In this document: positions 23,276 to 34,296 of the stretch, in pieces
Position numbering within the stretch: position 1 is the first letter of the stretch
How the letters are laid out: every line of letters starts with the position of its first letter
From: Aquila chrysaetos chrysaetos
Lineage: Eukaryota > Chordata > Aves > Accipitriformes > Accipitridae
Assembly: GCF_900496995.4 (NCBI RefSeq)
Contig: NW_024470384.1
Coordinates: forward strand, 62,001-126,000
DNA length: 64,000 nt
Reading direction: 5' to 3'
The notes under the pieces: generated by a model
Database searches by the model: none
Seen by the model: only the letters and a program-made list of their open reading frames with translations
Told to the model about the DNA's origin: nothing
Translations under genes and position numbers: made by a program

Positions 23276-24396
23276 GACAATCTAGACATATCAAGATTTC
23301 ACCCATAGACACTTATTGCTGTTCCGCCTACCCCTGACTCTACATCCCCAGGCAGAGCAGCTCCAAGCCAAACACACCCGTGCACAAACAGAACAACACA
23401 GAACACTACCAACAAGGTAATTCAAAAAGAGAAAACTCTCAGCAAGAAGAATGACTCCCGGACGGGAGTTGCCATCCGGCAAGATGACCTACAGCATCCA
23501 AAACCACAAAGCGAGGAGGCTCTGCGACAGCCCCAAAGAAGAAGAGGCAAAAGTAACGGCCCGTTACAAGATGGTACTGTCAAAACCAAGATGATGGATG
23601 CCTAAGAAGCCTGTCATCAAGACCTAGGAACATCAAGATGCAGGGAAGAACACCCAGTCCAAGGCAACACACGGCTAGAGAGCGGAGCTGCCAAAGCAGC
23701 CTGGAAGAGCGCCGCAAAAGAGAACCAGCGGGAACCTTCCAGCACCCATCCACGCTTTAGAGCTCCGAGCGCAAGAAAAGAGGCACCCGATTGGCACGGT
23801 GCCGATGAGTGAGGGCATTCAAGACCCTAGGGATGGTGCCCAAAGCGCATGCCACGCTCCCTGAGCTCAAAGACTGATGATGGCATTGAGAGCCAAGGAA
23901 GGTCGAAGGCACAGAAGACAGACTACACAAACTACACACCACCACAGACACAGGCTGGAACTGCCCTGCCCAGCACACGCTGGTCTCATGCTGAAAAGCA
24001 ACCTGCTCCCTTCGTCTGCCCAAACAGGACTGCTCCTGGACAGCCCTGCCCTCCTACTCTAACTTTAAAACCCCTCCCTGCAATTCCCAGCTTCATCCCT
24101 CCCTCCCAGCCTCTCCCCAGCCCGGGTCCCTCAACTTAACTTTCAGAGGGCCAAGGCTACGAATCCATCCTCCACAAAAATCACATAGGCTAACTGGGAT
24201 GATCCAGCAGTCGCCAGGTTCCTCTTCATCATCTGCAGTGAAGACAAAAAAACAAAAACAAAAAAAAAACCAAACAAAAACCACCACACCACACACCAAC
24301 AACAAAATCAGAAGAGGCAGGAAGTAACCTATCAGCCAACACCAACTACTTTCCCAACCCCCCACTTAATCACACACACCACAGTGTTATGCTTAC
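23276..24396. repeat. Segmental duplication unit 2, copy 1
   Basis: Matches 25,490-26,582 over most of its length, including the segment TACCCCTGACTCTACATCCC, the AAGAAGAATGAC segment, the CACCACAGACACAGGC segment and the CCAGGTTCCTCTTCATCATC segment. A shorter third copy lies at about 29,620-29,760. The unit ends in a minus-strand exon-like stretch reading DDEEEPGD (near 24,225-24,205) after a CTGCAG acceptor. Confidence 0.75.
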
Positions 24397-25157
24397 CTGC
24401 TCATTCCAGAGTCACACCCTGCAGCCATCATCTCTCATGGTACCTAAGGTAGCAAGACACACAAAATTAGCATAGCAGTCATGAGAAGTCACCGATCCCA
24501 CGCTCCTCCTCCCTAAGCCACAGCTCACCTCAAATGCTCATCCCATTCCAAAGGTGGCCCGCACAGCGCCTGCAAAACAAAAGGTAAATGCTTAACCAAG
24601 CAACCACCTAATACTTCGATATTCAACACCAACCCAGCCCACAACCACCTCACCTTCTCAGACTGCTCATCGGCCTGCAGCTTCAGCCCTCCAAGGCTGC
24701 GTGCGCCACCTGCAAAAACCAAAGCAGAAGACATATGCTGAGACACCGCCTGAAACCTCAGCCTGCCCAGACCGATTCCCAACTTGCTTTCCTTTACCTT
24801 GGCCGCTCGACCACCCCGCTCTGTCATCAAGAGCTTGCCACGTCAAGGCATGTGTACCGCCTGCAAAAAACAAACAACAAGGGATGCTTCCAGCTTTGCC
24901 AACAATACAACACCTCCAAAGGAACAGTTCCTTTAACCCAGTAATCATGGCTCACCTTGCCGAGACACCTTCAGTACAGATAGCCCTCTTCACTCCTTGC
25001 TTCATACCTTCAAAATAAAAGAAAAAAAGAACCCTATCAGCTAGTCATAGAGCCACCGGCCACATCTTCCCTCTGATTCCACTCACAGACCCACCTTCTT
25101 ATGCTGCTCCGCTCCCCTCCTCCGTTGGTCTGTGGCATGCAACTTGTCCCTCTGCAT
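24397..25157 (-). pseudogene. Unidentified multi-exon gene or pseudogene, six exon blocks
   Basis: On the minus strand six short blocks have matched AG acceptors and GT donors: 25,157-25,095 (63 nt, MQRDKLHATDQRRR..., charged helix), 25,007-24,956 (52 nt), 24,860-24,798 (63 nt), 24,709-24,654 (56 nt, contains LKLQADEQSEK), 24,569-24,529 (41 nt, contains PLEWDEHLR) and 24,443-24,397 (47 nt). Paralogous blocks with identical lengths and splice boundaries occur elsewhere: the 63-nt exon at 20,464-20,526, the 41-nt exon at 26,715-26,755 and 29,957-29,997, and the 47-nt exon at 26,583-26,629. Conservation of splice sites across copies argues for a real duplicated gene. I do not recognise the protein, and a continuous frame through all six exons has not been established. 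It may instead be a noncoding transcript or dead copies. Confidence 0.4.
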
Positions 25158-25440
25158 CTGAAAAAAACCATATTGAATGAGTCACCAAGATGCAGAGCAA
25201 GAGCTTAACAATTCCAGAGGTCTTGATTCCATCTAGGAAGACCATCTGGAGTCCAACTACAGCCTGCCATCTTAGGAAAAAAAAAAAGAAAAAAAAAAAA
25301 AGGCCAAACTTTAAGCCCATCACATACAAGACTTAACACCTTACAGAGTCAAATCCACTTCACTGCCCCTCAACGGCCCCTGCCACACGGCTCCAATCGT
25401 CTCCGTAAAACACTATCAGCATGGCTGTCCACACAGCCCG
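25040..25440. repeat. Duplicated block, second copy of 20,416-20,850
   Basis: Shares the segments ATAGAGCCACCGGCCACATC, CCAACTACAGCCTGCCAT plus an A-run, and TCAAATCC-CTTCA-TGCCCCTC with 20,416-20,850. It contains the 63-nt exon-like block at 25,095-25,157. The DR1-like array that follows the first copy is absent here. Confidence 0.75.
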
Positions 25441-25489
25441 CCGACGGCTACTCGAGCCAAGATGACTGTACAACCCTCGCCTAAATGGT

Positions 25490-26582
25490 CTAGGCACATC
25501 AACGTTTCACCCGTAGACTCTTATCGCTGTTCCACCTACCCCTGACTCTACATCCCCGGGCAGAGCAGCTCCAAGCCAAACACACCTGTGTGCAGAACGT
25601 CGCCACGTGGAACGCTACCAAGAAGGTGATTCAAAGAGAGAGAAAACTCTCGGCAAGAAGAATGACCCCCGGACGGGAGGCGCCATCAGGCAAGACGACC
25701 TACGGGGCCACAACCGTGAGGCCAGGAGGCTCTACGGCAGACCCCGAGGAGTCGAACATAACAGCCCGTTACAAGATGGCATTGTCAAAACCCAGACGAT
25801 GGATGCACCAGAAGCCTGGCGTCGAGACCTAAGGACATCAGGATGCAGGGAAGAAGCCCCAGTCCGAGAAAACAGACAGCTTGAGAGCAGAGCTGCCAAC
25901 ACTGCCTGGAAGAATACCGCAAAAGAGGAACGACCGGAACCTTCCGAGACCAATCCACGCTTTAGAGCTCCTAACGCAAGAAAAGAAACACCCGATTGGC
26001 ACCAGGACGATGAGTACAGGCATTCGAGACCCTAGGGACGGCACCCGAAGCGCATGCCGTGCTCCTCCAGCGCAAAGCGCAACGAGGACATCGAGACCCG
26101 AGGAAGGCCTAAGGCACAAGAGACAGACTACACAAACTACACACCACCACGGACACAGGCCGGAACTGCCCTGCCCAGCACACGCTGGTCTCGTGCTGAA
26201 AAGCAACCCGCTCCCTTCATCTGCCCAAACAGGACGGCTTTGGGACAGCGCTCTCTCCTGCAATAATTTTAAAACCCCTCCCTGCAATTCCCAGCTTCGT
26301 CCCTTCCTCCCAGCCTCTCCCCAGCCCCGGTCCCTCAACTTAGCTTTCAGAGGGCCGAGGGGCTGAATCCATTATCCAGAAAAACCAGAAGGGCTAACTG
26401 GGATGTTCCTGCAGTCACCAGGTTCCTGTTCATCATCTGCAATTAAAAAAAAAAAAAAAAAAAACAACACACCACACACACACACCACCAAAAGGAGAAA
26501 AGGGAGGAAGCATCCCATCGGCCAATGCCAACTACTTCCACAACTCACCCCTTCCTCACAAGCGCCACTGCGTTACACTTAC
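25490..26582. repeat. Segmental duplication unit 2, copy 2
   Basis: Second copy of 23,276-24,396. It keeps a longer open frame (25,607-26,035) than the first copy and ends in the same exon-like region before the 47-nt exon block at 26,583-26,629. Confidence 0.75.
25607..26035 (+). other. 142-codon basic open frame of unknown nature
   Basis: An open frame encodes a very hydrophilic K/R/E/D-rich product (for example KREKTLGKKNDPRTGGAIRQ). The paralogous stretch at about 23,420-23,605 keeps the same frame for some 60 codons, with similar residues, before a stop. That shared frame is the only support. No start context, family motif or partner exon was recognised. It could be part of a transposon ORF or chance. 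Confidence 0.2.
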
Positions 26583-26755
26583 CTGCTCATTCCAGAGTCG
26601 GACCCTGCGGCTGCCATCACTCACAGTACCTAAGATACTAAGAGACACCATATTAGCACAGCACCTGTGAAAAGTCACCGGCCCCATGCTCCTCCTCGCT
26701 AATCCACAGCTCACCTCAAATGCTCATCCAATTCCAAAGGTGTCCCACACAGCAC
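26583..26755 (-). pseudogene. Paralogous exon blocks (47 nt and 41 nt)
   Basis: Minus-strand blocks 26,755-26,715 (41 nt, contains PLELDEHLR) and 26,629-26,583 (47 nt) have the same lengths and splice boundaries as 24,569-24,529 and 24,443-24,397. The next upstream block (homologue of 24,709-24,654) starts at about 26,834 but is cut off by a CR1 at 26,873, so this copy is broken. Confidence 0.4.
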
Positions 26756-26872
26756 CTGCAAAACAAAAGGTAAATGCTTAATGGAGCAGCCACGTAATAC
26801 TCTGCTGTTCAACACCAATCCAGCCGACAACCGCCTCACGTTTTCAGACCACTCATCAGCATGCAGCTTCAC

Positions 26873-27222
26873 AGGAGACCTTAGAGCAGCCTTACAGTAC
26901 CTAAAGGGGGCCTATAAGAAACCCACAGAGGGACTTTTTACAAGGGTGTATAAAAATAGGACAAGGTGGTAATGGCTTTAGTCCTAAAGAGGATAGATTT
27001 AGTTTAGGTGCAAGGAAGAAGTTCCTCACTACGAGGGTGGTGAGACACTGGAACAGGTTACCCAGAGAATTTGCAGATGCCCCCTGCCAGGAAGCATTCA
27101 AGGCCAGGTTGGATGGGGCTTTGAGGAACCTGGTCTAGCGGAAGGTGTCCCTACACATTGCGGGGGGGTTGGAACTAGATGATCTTTATGGTGCCTTCCA
27201 ACTCAAACCATTCTATGGCATC
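26873..27222 (+). mobile_element. CR1 LINE 3' end
   Basis: About 350 bp of CR1 3' sequence. It starts with AGGAGACCTTAGAGCAGCCT and contains the conserved segment GTGAGACACTGGAACAGGTT. It ends GGTGCCTTCCAACTCAAACC followed by ATTCTATGG, the usual CR1 terminal repeat. It is 5' truncated and truncates an exon block of the duplicated gene. Confidence 0.95.
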
Positions 27223-27519
27223 CAAATCCAACTGCAAAACTGATCTGAGAACGGCTGATGAACCCTCCCTCCCTTTCCCCAGCAGTCCCATATCTTTAGA
27301 AACCCCTTTTCTTCTTCTGAACTGCCAGGAAAGGAACCCCACTGCTTCCTGACACCTCCTGCCCTGTATTTGCACCCCTGAACCCCCTTCATTGGCTACT
27401 CCTCAGGAGACGCTCTTCTGAGCCACATCCCAAATTCTGGAGGCACCTCCTAACCTACAACTCCCCAGAGACTCTGAGTTCTGCTATGTGCCCACAAAAT
27501 AAAGTCACATCACAAGGTT
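27223..27519. other. Interval without recognisable features
   Basis: Mixed-composition DNA with several in-frame stops on both strands. No transposon, repeat or exon signal was recognised. Confidence 0.5.
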
Positions 27520-28570
27520 TATTATCTACGAGGGGCCTGCCACAAGCTGCAAAGTTTCTAGGGACAACGTGGCATTCTGTGAGCAATGAGGAAAGGCGAC
27601 GACGCGTCCCAGACCCTGAAAGGCACTGTGCCTCATGGCCCTACTGCTTTCTTGAGAGATACTAAAGCTCCATCTACAGATGCATACAAGACACTCACCC
27701 TAACCCCTGCTAAATAATGTCACCATTGGTCCTAATAAGAGAGTTAATATCAGCAACTTACACAGTGTACAGCAGAACTGGTGAAATAAACAAGGTTCTG
27801 TTTTCAATAAAGTCAGGAATTCCAGGAAAACACAATGCATCAAGAATTAAAAAAAAAAAAAAAAAAACCAACGCATACTACTAAACCATCTCTCCACCCC
27901 TGAACACTCAAAACAAAATTACTGACCTGAAAAAAAAAAAAAAAAAAAGCTGCATACAGGTGTTACTTTCTACTACTACACGTGCTGCTGAACCTTGACT
28001 GGTCCTGAAGGTCTTACCTCAGACAGACCCCTCTGCTTCCCTAAATATCAAAACACCTCTTCCCAAAGGGCTGAGCCAGCTCAACAGCTGCAAAGGACTC
28101 AAGGAAGAGCTGAGCACCAACACCAGAGACACCCAGGAGCACAATGAGCTCCCTGAGCAGAGGCTGTGGCTCATATACCCCAGGCCCTGCCTACCACCCT
28201 TAGCACAATCACCTGGAAAAGGGGAAGGGCAAACCACCAGAAGGCATGAAGGCAGACACAGCAGTAGCTGTGAGTTTTCTCACCTGCCTCCAATTTACAG
28301 CATGCAAAGCCCTGAACAGAGAAGGCAACCCTTCCTGGAAACAACAATACCTGCTCTTGTACTACAGCTACACCTATTGCATCAGCAATGTGACCAGGTA
28401 GGGAATTAAACTTAATTATTCCGGGGCACAGGTAGAAAAAGATAGATGTCCTTCTAAACTGTGTAAGAAACTAGCTCATTAAATGCAATAACAATGTTAT
28501 CAAAATTGATGTGCTTTAGTTTCCTGTAAAAAAGCCAAAATGCTCTGGGGTTACGCTGCATTTCTAGCAA
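27520..28570. repeat. Segmental duplication unit 3, copy 1
   Basis: Similar to 30,028-31,000 from GCCTGCCACAAGCTGCAAAG through the ACACTCACCCTAACCCCTGC segment to the ATGTGACCAGGTAGGG segment. Its right half recurs at 44,870-45,400. In all three copies the plus strand keeps an open stretch reading LSQL-SCK...EHNELPE-RLWL. Poly(A) runs interrupt it at 27,849 and 27,931. Confidence 0.8.
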
Positions 28571-28784
28571 GACCACACATACCAATCAGAAAGCAGAATT
28601 ATATCCCTTAAGAATTCCATCTAAAAAATATCCCTGGTTGCAAAATAAGTTATTTACGGTGAATCACTGATGATTCAGAGTCCCCCTGCCTGTGTCTCCA
28701 ACTGACTCCCTTAACAGAGGTACAAGATTCCCAAAGCGCAAGAAACACCGAAAGAACATGGAACACGGGCACGTAGCAGACCAG

Positions 28785-28985
28785 GCAGCAGCCATGCTCC
28801 ACACAGATATGGGGGGGGGGGCAGAAGCCACGCCCCCAGAAACACGGGGCGGGGGGGGGGGGGGGGATAGCCACCACAACCCCAGAGACATGGGAGGGGC
28901 AGGAGCAATGCCCACCACAGACACACAGGAGGGGGGGGCAGCCACCACACCCCCCACGGTCACAGGGAGGGGCAGCTGCCCGCGT
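28785..28985. repeat. G-run minisatellite, small copy
   Basis: Five imperfect units of about 40 bp combine CCACCACAGACACA with runs of 7 to 16 G. It belongs to the same type as 41,760-43,080 and could form G-quadruplexes on the plus strand. Confidence 0.75.
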
Positions 28986-29619
28986 CGAAAATAACCTTGA
29001 GTCAGCAGAATTGGCAGTCGATAGACAGGGTGGGGTGCAGAGGTATGTCTGTAAAAACATGCGGGGGCAGGGGGAAATGCATGAGCTTACCTACACCAGG
29101 GGATCCACCCCAGTAATCCACAGCAGTAAACTCACCTGGGATAACCTGCAACAGCCAATCCACTCTGGGTAATTGACCCAACACCAGATAATCCATGCCA
29201 CCTGCCCCATGGAAGGGGTGCATCCCACAGGATGGGGCATCTCCTGTGCATGACCAGACACTTATGACAACACATCTGAAATACAAAAATCACAAATTGT
29301 ATTTCAGCATATTAAAAAAATAACACCAAACAAAGTAGAGGAATTCCAGCAGAGTAAAGGAGAGGCTAGCACGTGACCTAAAGGAGGACTTGAGCTAAAC
29401 AGGTCAGCTCACAATACAACACATCTTTCAGAAGCTAGACTGATTTGAACACTTCGAAGCAGTGTTAAGACTAAACTGATATGATTTTGAATGCATTCTT
29501 GGCAGAAAAGTAAACACTCTTGCCAGTGTTGCAAAGTGTCTCCTCCCTTCCTTACGCCACTGCTGCAGGGAGATAAAACTGGGAGGCTGCAGGACTAGGT
29601 TGTACTGGCATCAGAATCT
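28986..29619. other. Interval with a hairpin, no recognisable gene
   Basis: Mostly unremarkable DNA. It contains the perfect inverted repeat CTGAAATACAA / TTGTATTTCAG (29,276-29,286 and 29,297-29,307) with a 10-base loop. No coding frame was recognised. Confidence 0.55.
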
Positions 29620-30027
29620 AGACTTTAACTTAGCTTCCAGAGGGCCGGGGGTCTGAATCCATCCTCAACAAAAACCAGAAGGGCTAACTGGGATGTTCCT
29701 GCAATCGCCAGGTTCCTCTTCATCATCTGCACAAAAACAGTGCCAGCAATAAGCATCATGTCAGTCAACTTCTTCCACAACACCATTCTCCTCAAAAGCA
29801 ACATGGCCTTCTGCTTCCCCGCTCTGCGGATTCTGGTGTCGGATGCTGCAGCCATCATCATTTGTGGCACCTAAAATACCAAGAGACAGAAAACTATCAT
29901 TGCACTTGCAAGAAATCACCATCCACGTGCTCCTCCTTGCTACTATGCTAGCTCACCCGAAACGCTCATCCAAGTCCAACAGCAGCCTGCAAGGCACCTG
30001 CAAAACCAAAGAGAAGTGAAGTCTGAC
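29620..30027 (-). pseudogene. Third, partial copy of the duplicated gene region, with a 41-nt exon
   Basis: This is similar to the right part of unit 2. It keeps the CTGCAG-like acceptor region followed by the DDEEEPGD frame (29,733-29,700), a block after a TTTTAG acceptor near 29,870, and the 41-nt exon 29,997-29,957 with intact AG and GT boundaries. The block matching the 47-nt exon has lost its donor, so this copy is decaying. Confidence 0.4.
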
Positions 30028-31000
30028 ATTTATAATGTACAAGGGACCTGCCACAAGCTGCAAAGGTTCTAGGGACAACATGGCACTCTCGTGAGCAATT
30101 GGGAAAGGCAATAAGCCATCCCAGACCCCAAAAGACACTGTGCCTCATGGCCCTACTGCTTTCTTGAGAGATACTAAAGCTCCATCTACAGATGCATACA
30201 AGACACTCACCCTAACCCCTGCTAAATAATGTCACCATTGGTCCTAATAAGAGAGATAATATCAGCAACTTACACAGTGTACAGCAGAACTGGTGAACAA
30301 AACAAGGTTCCATTTTCAAAAAGATCAGGAATTCCGGCAAAAAGCAATGCATCTAGAATTAAAAAAAAAGTGCATAATATTAAACCATCTTGCCAACCAT
30401 GAACAGTCAATACAAAATTACTGAACGGGGGAGGGGAGAAAAAAAAACCTGCATAAAAGCATTACTTTCTACTACACATGCTGCTGAACCTTGACTGGTC
30501 CTGAAGCTCTTATCTCAGACACACACCTCTGCTTCCCAAAGGGCTGAGCCAGCTCAAAAGCTGCAAAGAAGCAAAGGAACAGCAGAGCACTGATACCAAC
30601 AAAGCCCAGGAGCACAATGAGCTCCCTGAGGAGAGGCTGTGGCTCATATACCCCAGGCCCCTGCACACCACGCTTCCCTGAACCACCTGGGAAAGGGGAG
30701 GGACAAACCACCACAAGGCATGACGGCAGACACAAGAGCAGCTGTGTGCTTTCTCATCTGCCTTCATTTTGCACTGTGCAAAGCACTGAACAGAGAAAGT
30801 GACCCTTACTGGAAATGACGATACCTGCTCTTGTACTACAGCTACATCTATTGCATCCACAATGTAACTGGGTAGGTAACTCCATTTAGTTTTTCTGGGG
30901 CATAGATAGAGAAATATAGATGTCCTACTAAGCTATGTAAGTAGTTCATTAAATGCAGTAACAATATTGTTATCAAAAATTATGTAAGTGAGAGGGATGT
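30028..31000. repeat. Segmental duplication unit 3, copy 2
   Basis: Second copy of 27,520-28,570, about 2.5 kb downstream. The stretch CTGCTTTCTTGAGAGATACT and its surroundings (30,145-30,285) are almost unchanged between copies, while other parts differ more. Confidence 0.8.
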
Positions 31001-32370
31001 GAGGTGTCCTACAGAGCTAAAAGTGCGCTAAGGGCAACCTCAAAAGCATCAATAGGCATTGTGACACCATTAGAAGGGCCCCAATTGGGCCAAACACACC
31101 AAAGAAGGCTCAGAGACACAAGGAGGAAGTCTAGAGGGGATTTAAACAGAATACAGATGTCCTTAGGAGGCTGGGGACCAAATAGAGGCACCCTAGATGG
31201 CAGAGAGGATAAGAGCACTCTGAAGTGCAAAGAAAGCCGAGGATGGGTCTCTGAGGGAAGAAGACAGGATCAAAGTCTTCTGCAGAGCTAAAATAGGGCT
31301 GTAGTACACAAAGAAGGTCTCAGGAGGCACAATGACTAGGAGCAGGGGGGTCATGAAAGGCACAGTTGGGTAAAAAGAGAGATTGAAAGGGAAGTGCTAC
31401 CAAAATGCTGTGTGGCACAAGGAAGGTCTGGCAGGCATCCTAGGTGGCATAGAGAAGAAAAAGAATGCTCTTTTTTTGGGAACGGAGATCTTGGGAGAGG
31501 TGCAATTGCAACAAAATTAGTCCAAAGGGGGCTTACAGATCTAAAAGTGTGCTGCAGAGGACATCTAGGACCTTAGGAGACATTGTGACAGTAGCAGAGG
31601 GCTTCTGAGAGGGACGGACAAAAGAAGGCTTGAGGACACAATGAAGCGGTCCAGAGAGGATTTGAACAGACTACAGATGTCCTCAGGGGACCAGGGAACA
31701 AACAGAAGTATCCTAGCTAGCATAGAGAACATGAGCATTCTGGAGATGAAAGATGGCATCAGGAAAGGTTCTCAGGGAGGGAGAAGGGTGCAAAGTGCAC
31801 AACAGAGCCAGAAGAGGACTGCAGGGCATGAAGATGGCCTCAGGAGGCATGATGATGGGAGAAGAAGGGTGCTGAGAGTGAAAGACAAAAGGTGGCTCTG
31901 GGACACAATGCAAAACTCAAGAAGGTGTCCCAGCAACATACAGATGTCCTCAGGGGACAAGCAACTGAATGGAGACATCCAAGATGGCAGTGAATAAGGT
32001 AGAAAGTGCTCTGGGGCACAATGAAAGCCTGAGGACGAGTTTTCTCTGAATAAGAAAGAAACAAAGCCTGCTGCAGAACTCAAGGGTAGTGACGGAACAC
32101 AAGGACACTCGCAGGAAGCATCATGACAGAAATAGAGGGGTGCTGAGGTGGCCAGAGACACAGAAGGCGGCTGGAGGGCACAAAGGTACTCGGGAGGAGA
32201 TTTGAACAGAGTACAGATGTCATGAGGGAGACACTGACCCCCTGAAGTCAAGTGAGATGGAGGAGAGGACAAAAAGACTGCTCTGAGGAAGAGGCGATGT
32301 TCTGACAAAATGAGAGGGGTGCAAAAGACACTCCAGAGGTAAAAGCATGCTGATGAGACCCTCTAAAGAT
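31001..32370. repeat. Tandem repeat with about 265-bp period
   Basis: Around five diverged units. The marker ACAGATGTCC (or a one-base variant) recurs at 31,153, 31,673, 31,940 and 32,213, spaced 520, 267 and 273 bp, preceded in most units by GATTTGAACAGA. Other shared words are GGCACAATGA and GCAGAGCTAAAA. No coding sense was seen. Confidence 0.75.
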
Positions 32371-34179
32371 TTAGGATGAAGCGAGAGAAAAGAAAATTTA
32401 AAAAAAGACACTAAGAAAACTTAAAAAGCAACAGGGTATGTGACAAACAAGAAAGAATTAAAAAATAGGGATAGAGAGCTTGATAAAAGTAGACATAAAA
32501 AGAAAATTTTAAAAGTGACAGCACTAAGACAAGAAACACAAAAATAAAGACAGTGAATGGGATAAAAGTAGACATAGAAAGGGGATTTTAAAAAAAGGAT
32601 TAAGAAAATAAAGGAAAAATTTGAAAAATAAGGACAGCCAACTAAAACAGAAACATAGAAAGTAAATTTTTTAAGTGGTGACAAGAGAGGAAAAAAGTGA
32701 AAAATAGGGACAGAAAAGTAAATAAAAGTAGACCTTAAGAAGCTTTAAAACCCATGGGACTAAGAGAGGAAAAATTAAAAAAATAGGTACAAGCAAACTA
32801 AATAAATGGAGATATAGCAAGTACATTTTAAAAGCGGCAGGGTACATGACAGACAGGAAAGAAATAAAATATGGAGATAGGGAGCTTGACAGAAGTAGAC
32901 AAAGAAACAAAAGGGAGTAAGAGAAAAAGCATGAAAAATAGGGAGAGCAAACTAAAACAACAACATAGAAAATTTAAAAAGCGAGGGCACTAAGGAAATG
33001 CAAGAAATAATAAAGACAGTAAACTGGATAAGAGCAGACACAGAAAGATAATTTAAAAGTGACACATTAAATGACAGAGAGAAAAATTAAAAACTAAGCA
33101 TAAGCCTGTTCATAAAAGTGGTCACGGAAAGAGCACTTTAAAAAGCTATGAGGTACAGGACAGACAGGATAAAATTTAAAATAGGAACACCAAAATAGGT
33201 TAAAGTAGACATAGAGACAAAATTTTAAAAGCCAATGGATTAAGAAATGAAAAGATTAAAAAATAGGGACAGCAGTTAGAAGGTAGACATAGAAATAAAA
33301 TTTTTAAAAGAGACAGCACTAAGGAAGGACAAGAAATAATTCAAAACTAAAGACATGAAACAGGATGAAAGCAGACATAGAACATTTTAAAAGTGAGAAG
33401 GACTAGGAGAAGTAAAGAAAAAAAGGCTAAAATAGAGACAACAAACTAAACAGAGACATATAAAGTAAGTATTTTAAGTGACGGGGTATGTGAAAGGCAG
33501 GAAACAATTAAAAAACAGGGATAGGGAGCATAGTAGGCATAGAAGAATAATTTTTAAAGCAATGAGGTACAGAACAGACAGGAAAGAATTAAATCTAGGG
33601 ACAGCAAACTAGATAAAAGTATACATAGAAGCAGCATTTTAAAAGCCAAGGGATTAAGAGAGGAAAGAATTAAACAATATTGATAGCAAATGAAAATGCA
33701 GACATAGAAAGAAAATTTTAAAAGGGAGGGCACTCAGGAAAGACAAAAAATAGTAAAGAAATTAAAACAGCTAACAGGATAAAGGTAGAAAGAAATAAAG
33801 TTTAAGGAAATAAGGAAAAATAGCAAAGGCAAATTAAAACAGAGATGTAGAAATGAAATCTAAAAAGCAACAGTGCTAAGAAAAGACAAGAAATAATTTT
33901 TAAAAGACAGTGAAGGGAATAAAAGTAGACATAGAAACAACATTTAAAAAGCAATAGGATTAGGGAAATAAAGGAAAAACTTATGAAATTGGGACAGCAA
34001 TCTAAAACAGAGATGTAGAAAGAAAATTTAAAAAGCAACAGCACTAAGGAAAGACAAGAAATAATTTAAAAAACAAAGACAGTGAAATAAAGACAGCAAA
34101 TGGGATAAAAGTAGACAGAAAATTTTAAAAGAAACAGGGACTAAAGAAATAAGAAAAAAAATTAAAAATTAGCAATGGT
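32371..34179. repeat. 84-bp AT-rich satellite, part 1
   Basis: Tandem DNA with units such as GGGACAGCAAACTAAAACAG, then ACATAGAAAGAAAATTTTAA, then AAGCGACAGCACTAAGGAAA, then a GACAAGAAATAATTAAAA segment. In the related part at 36,387-36,554 neighbouring units are 83-84 bp apart. The half-unit resembles the 41-42 bp purine-rich satellite, so the two are probably related. It was split from part 2 by the insertion at 34,180. Confidence 0.85.
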
Positions 34180-34296
34180 TGTCGTGGTTTAACCCCAGGC
34201 AGCAACTAAGCGCCTCACAGCTGCTCACTCACTGCAGTTGTCGGAGCCAGAGACCTTCTCTTCCCTTTGAGGGTACTGAAGAGTGTTGAACAGGGC

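Noticed and set aside
24397-25157. Chicken BG-type gene with 21-nt heptad exons
   Set aside because: Exon lengths are 41-63 nt, mostly not multiples of 21, and no immunoglobulin-like exon is visible.
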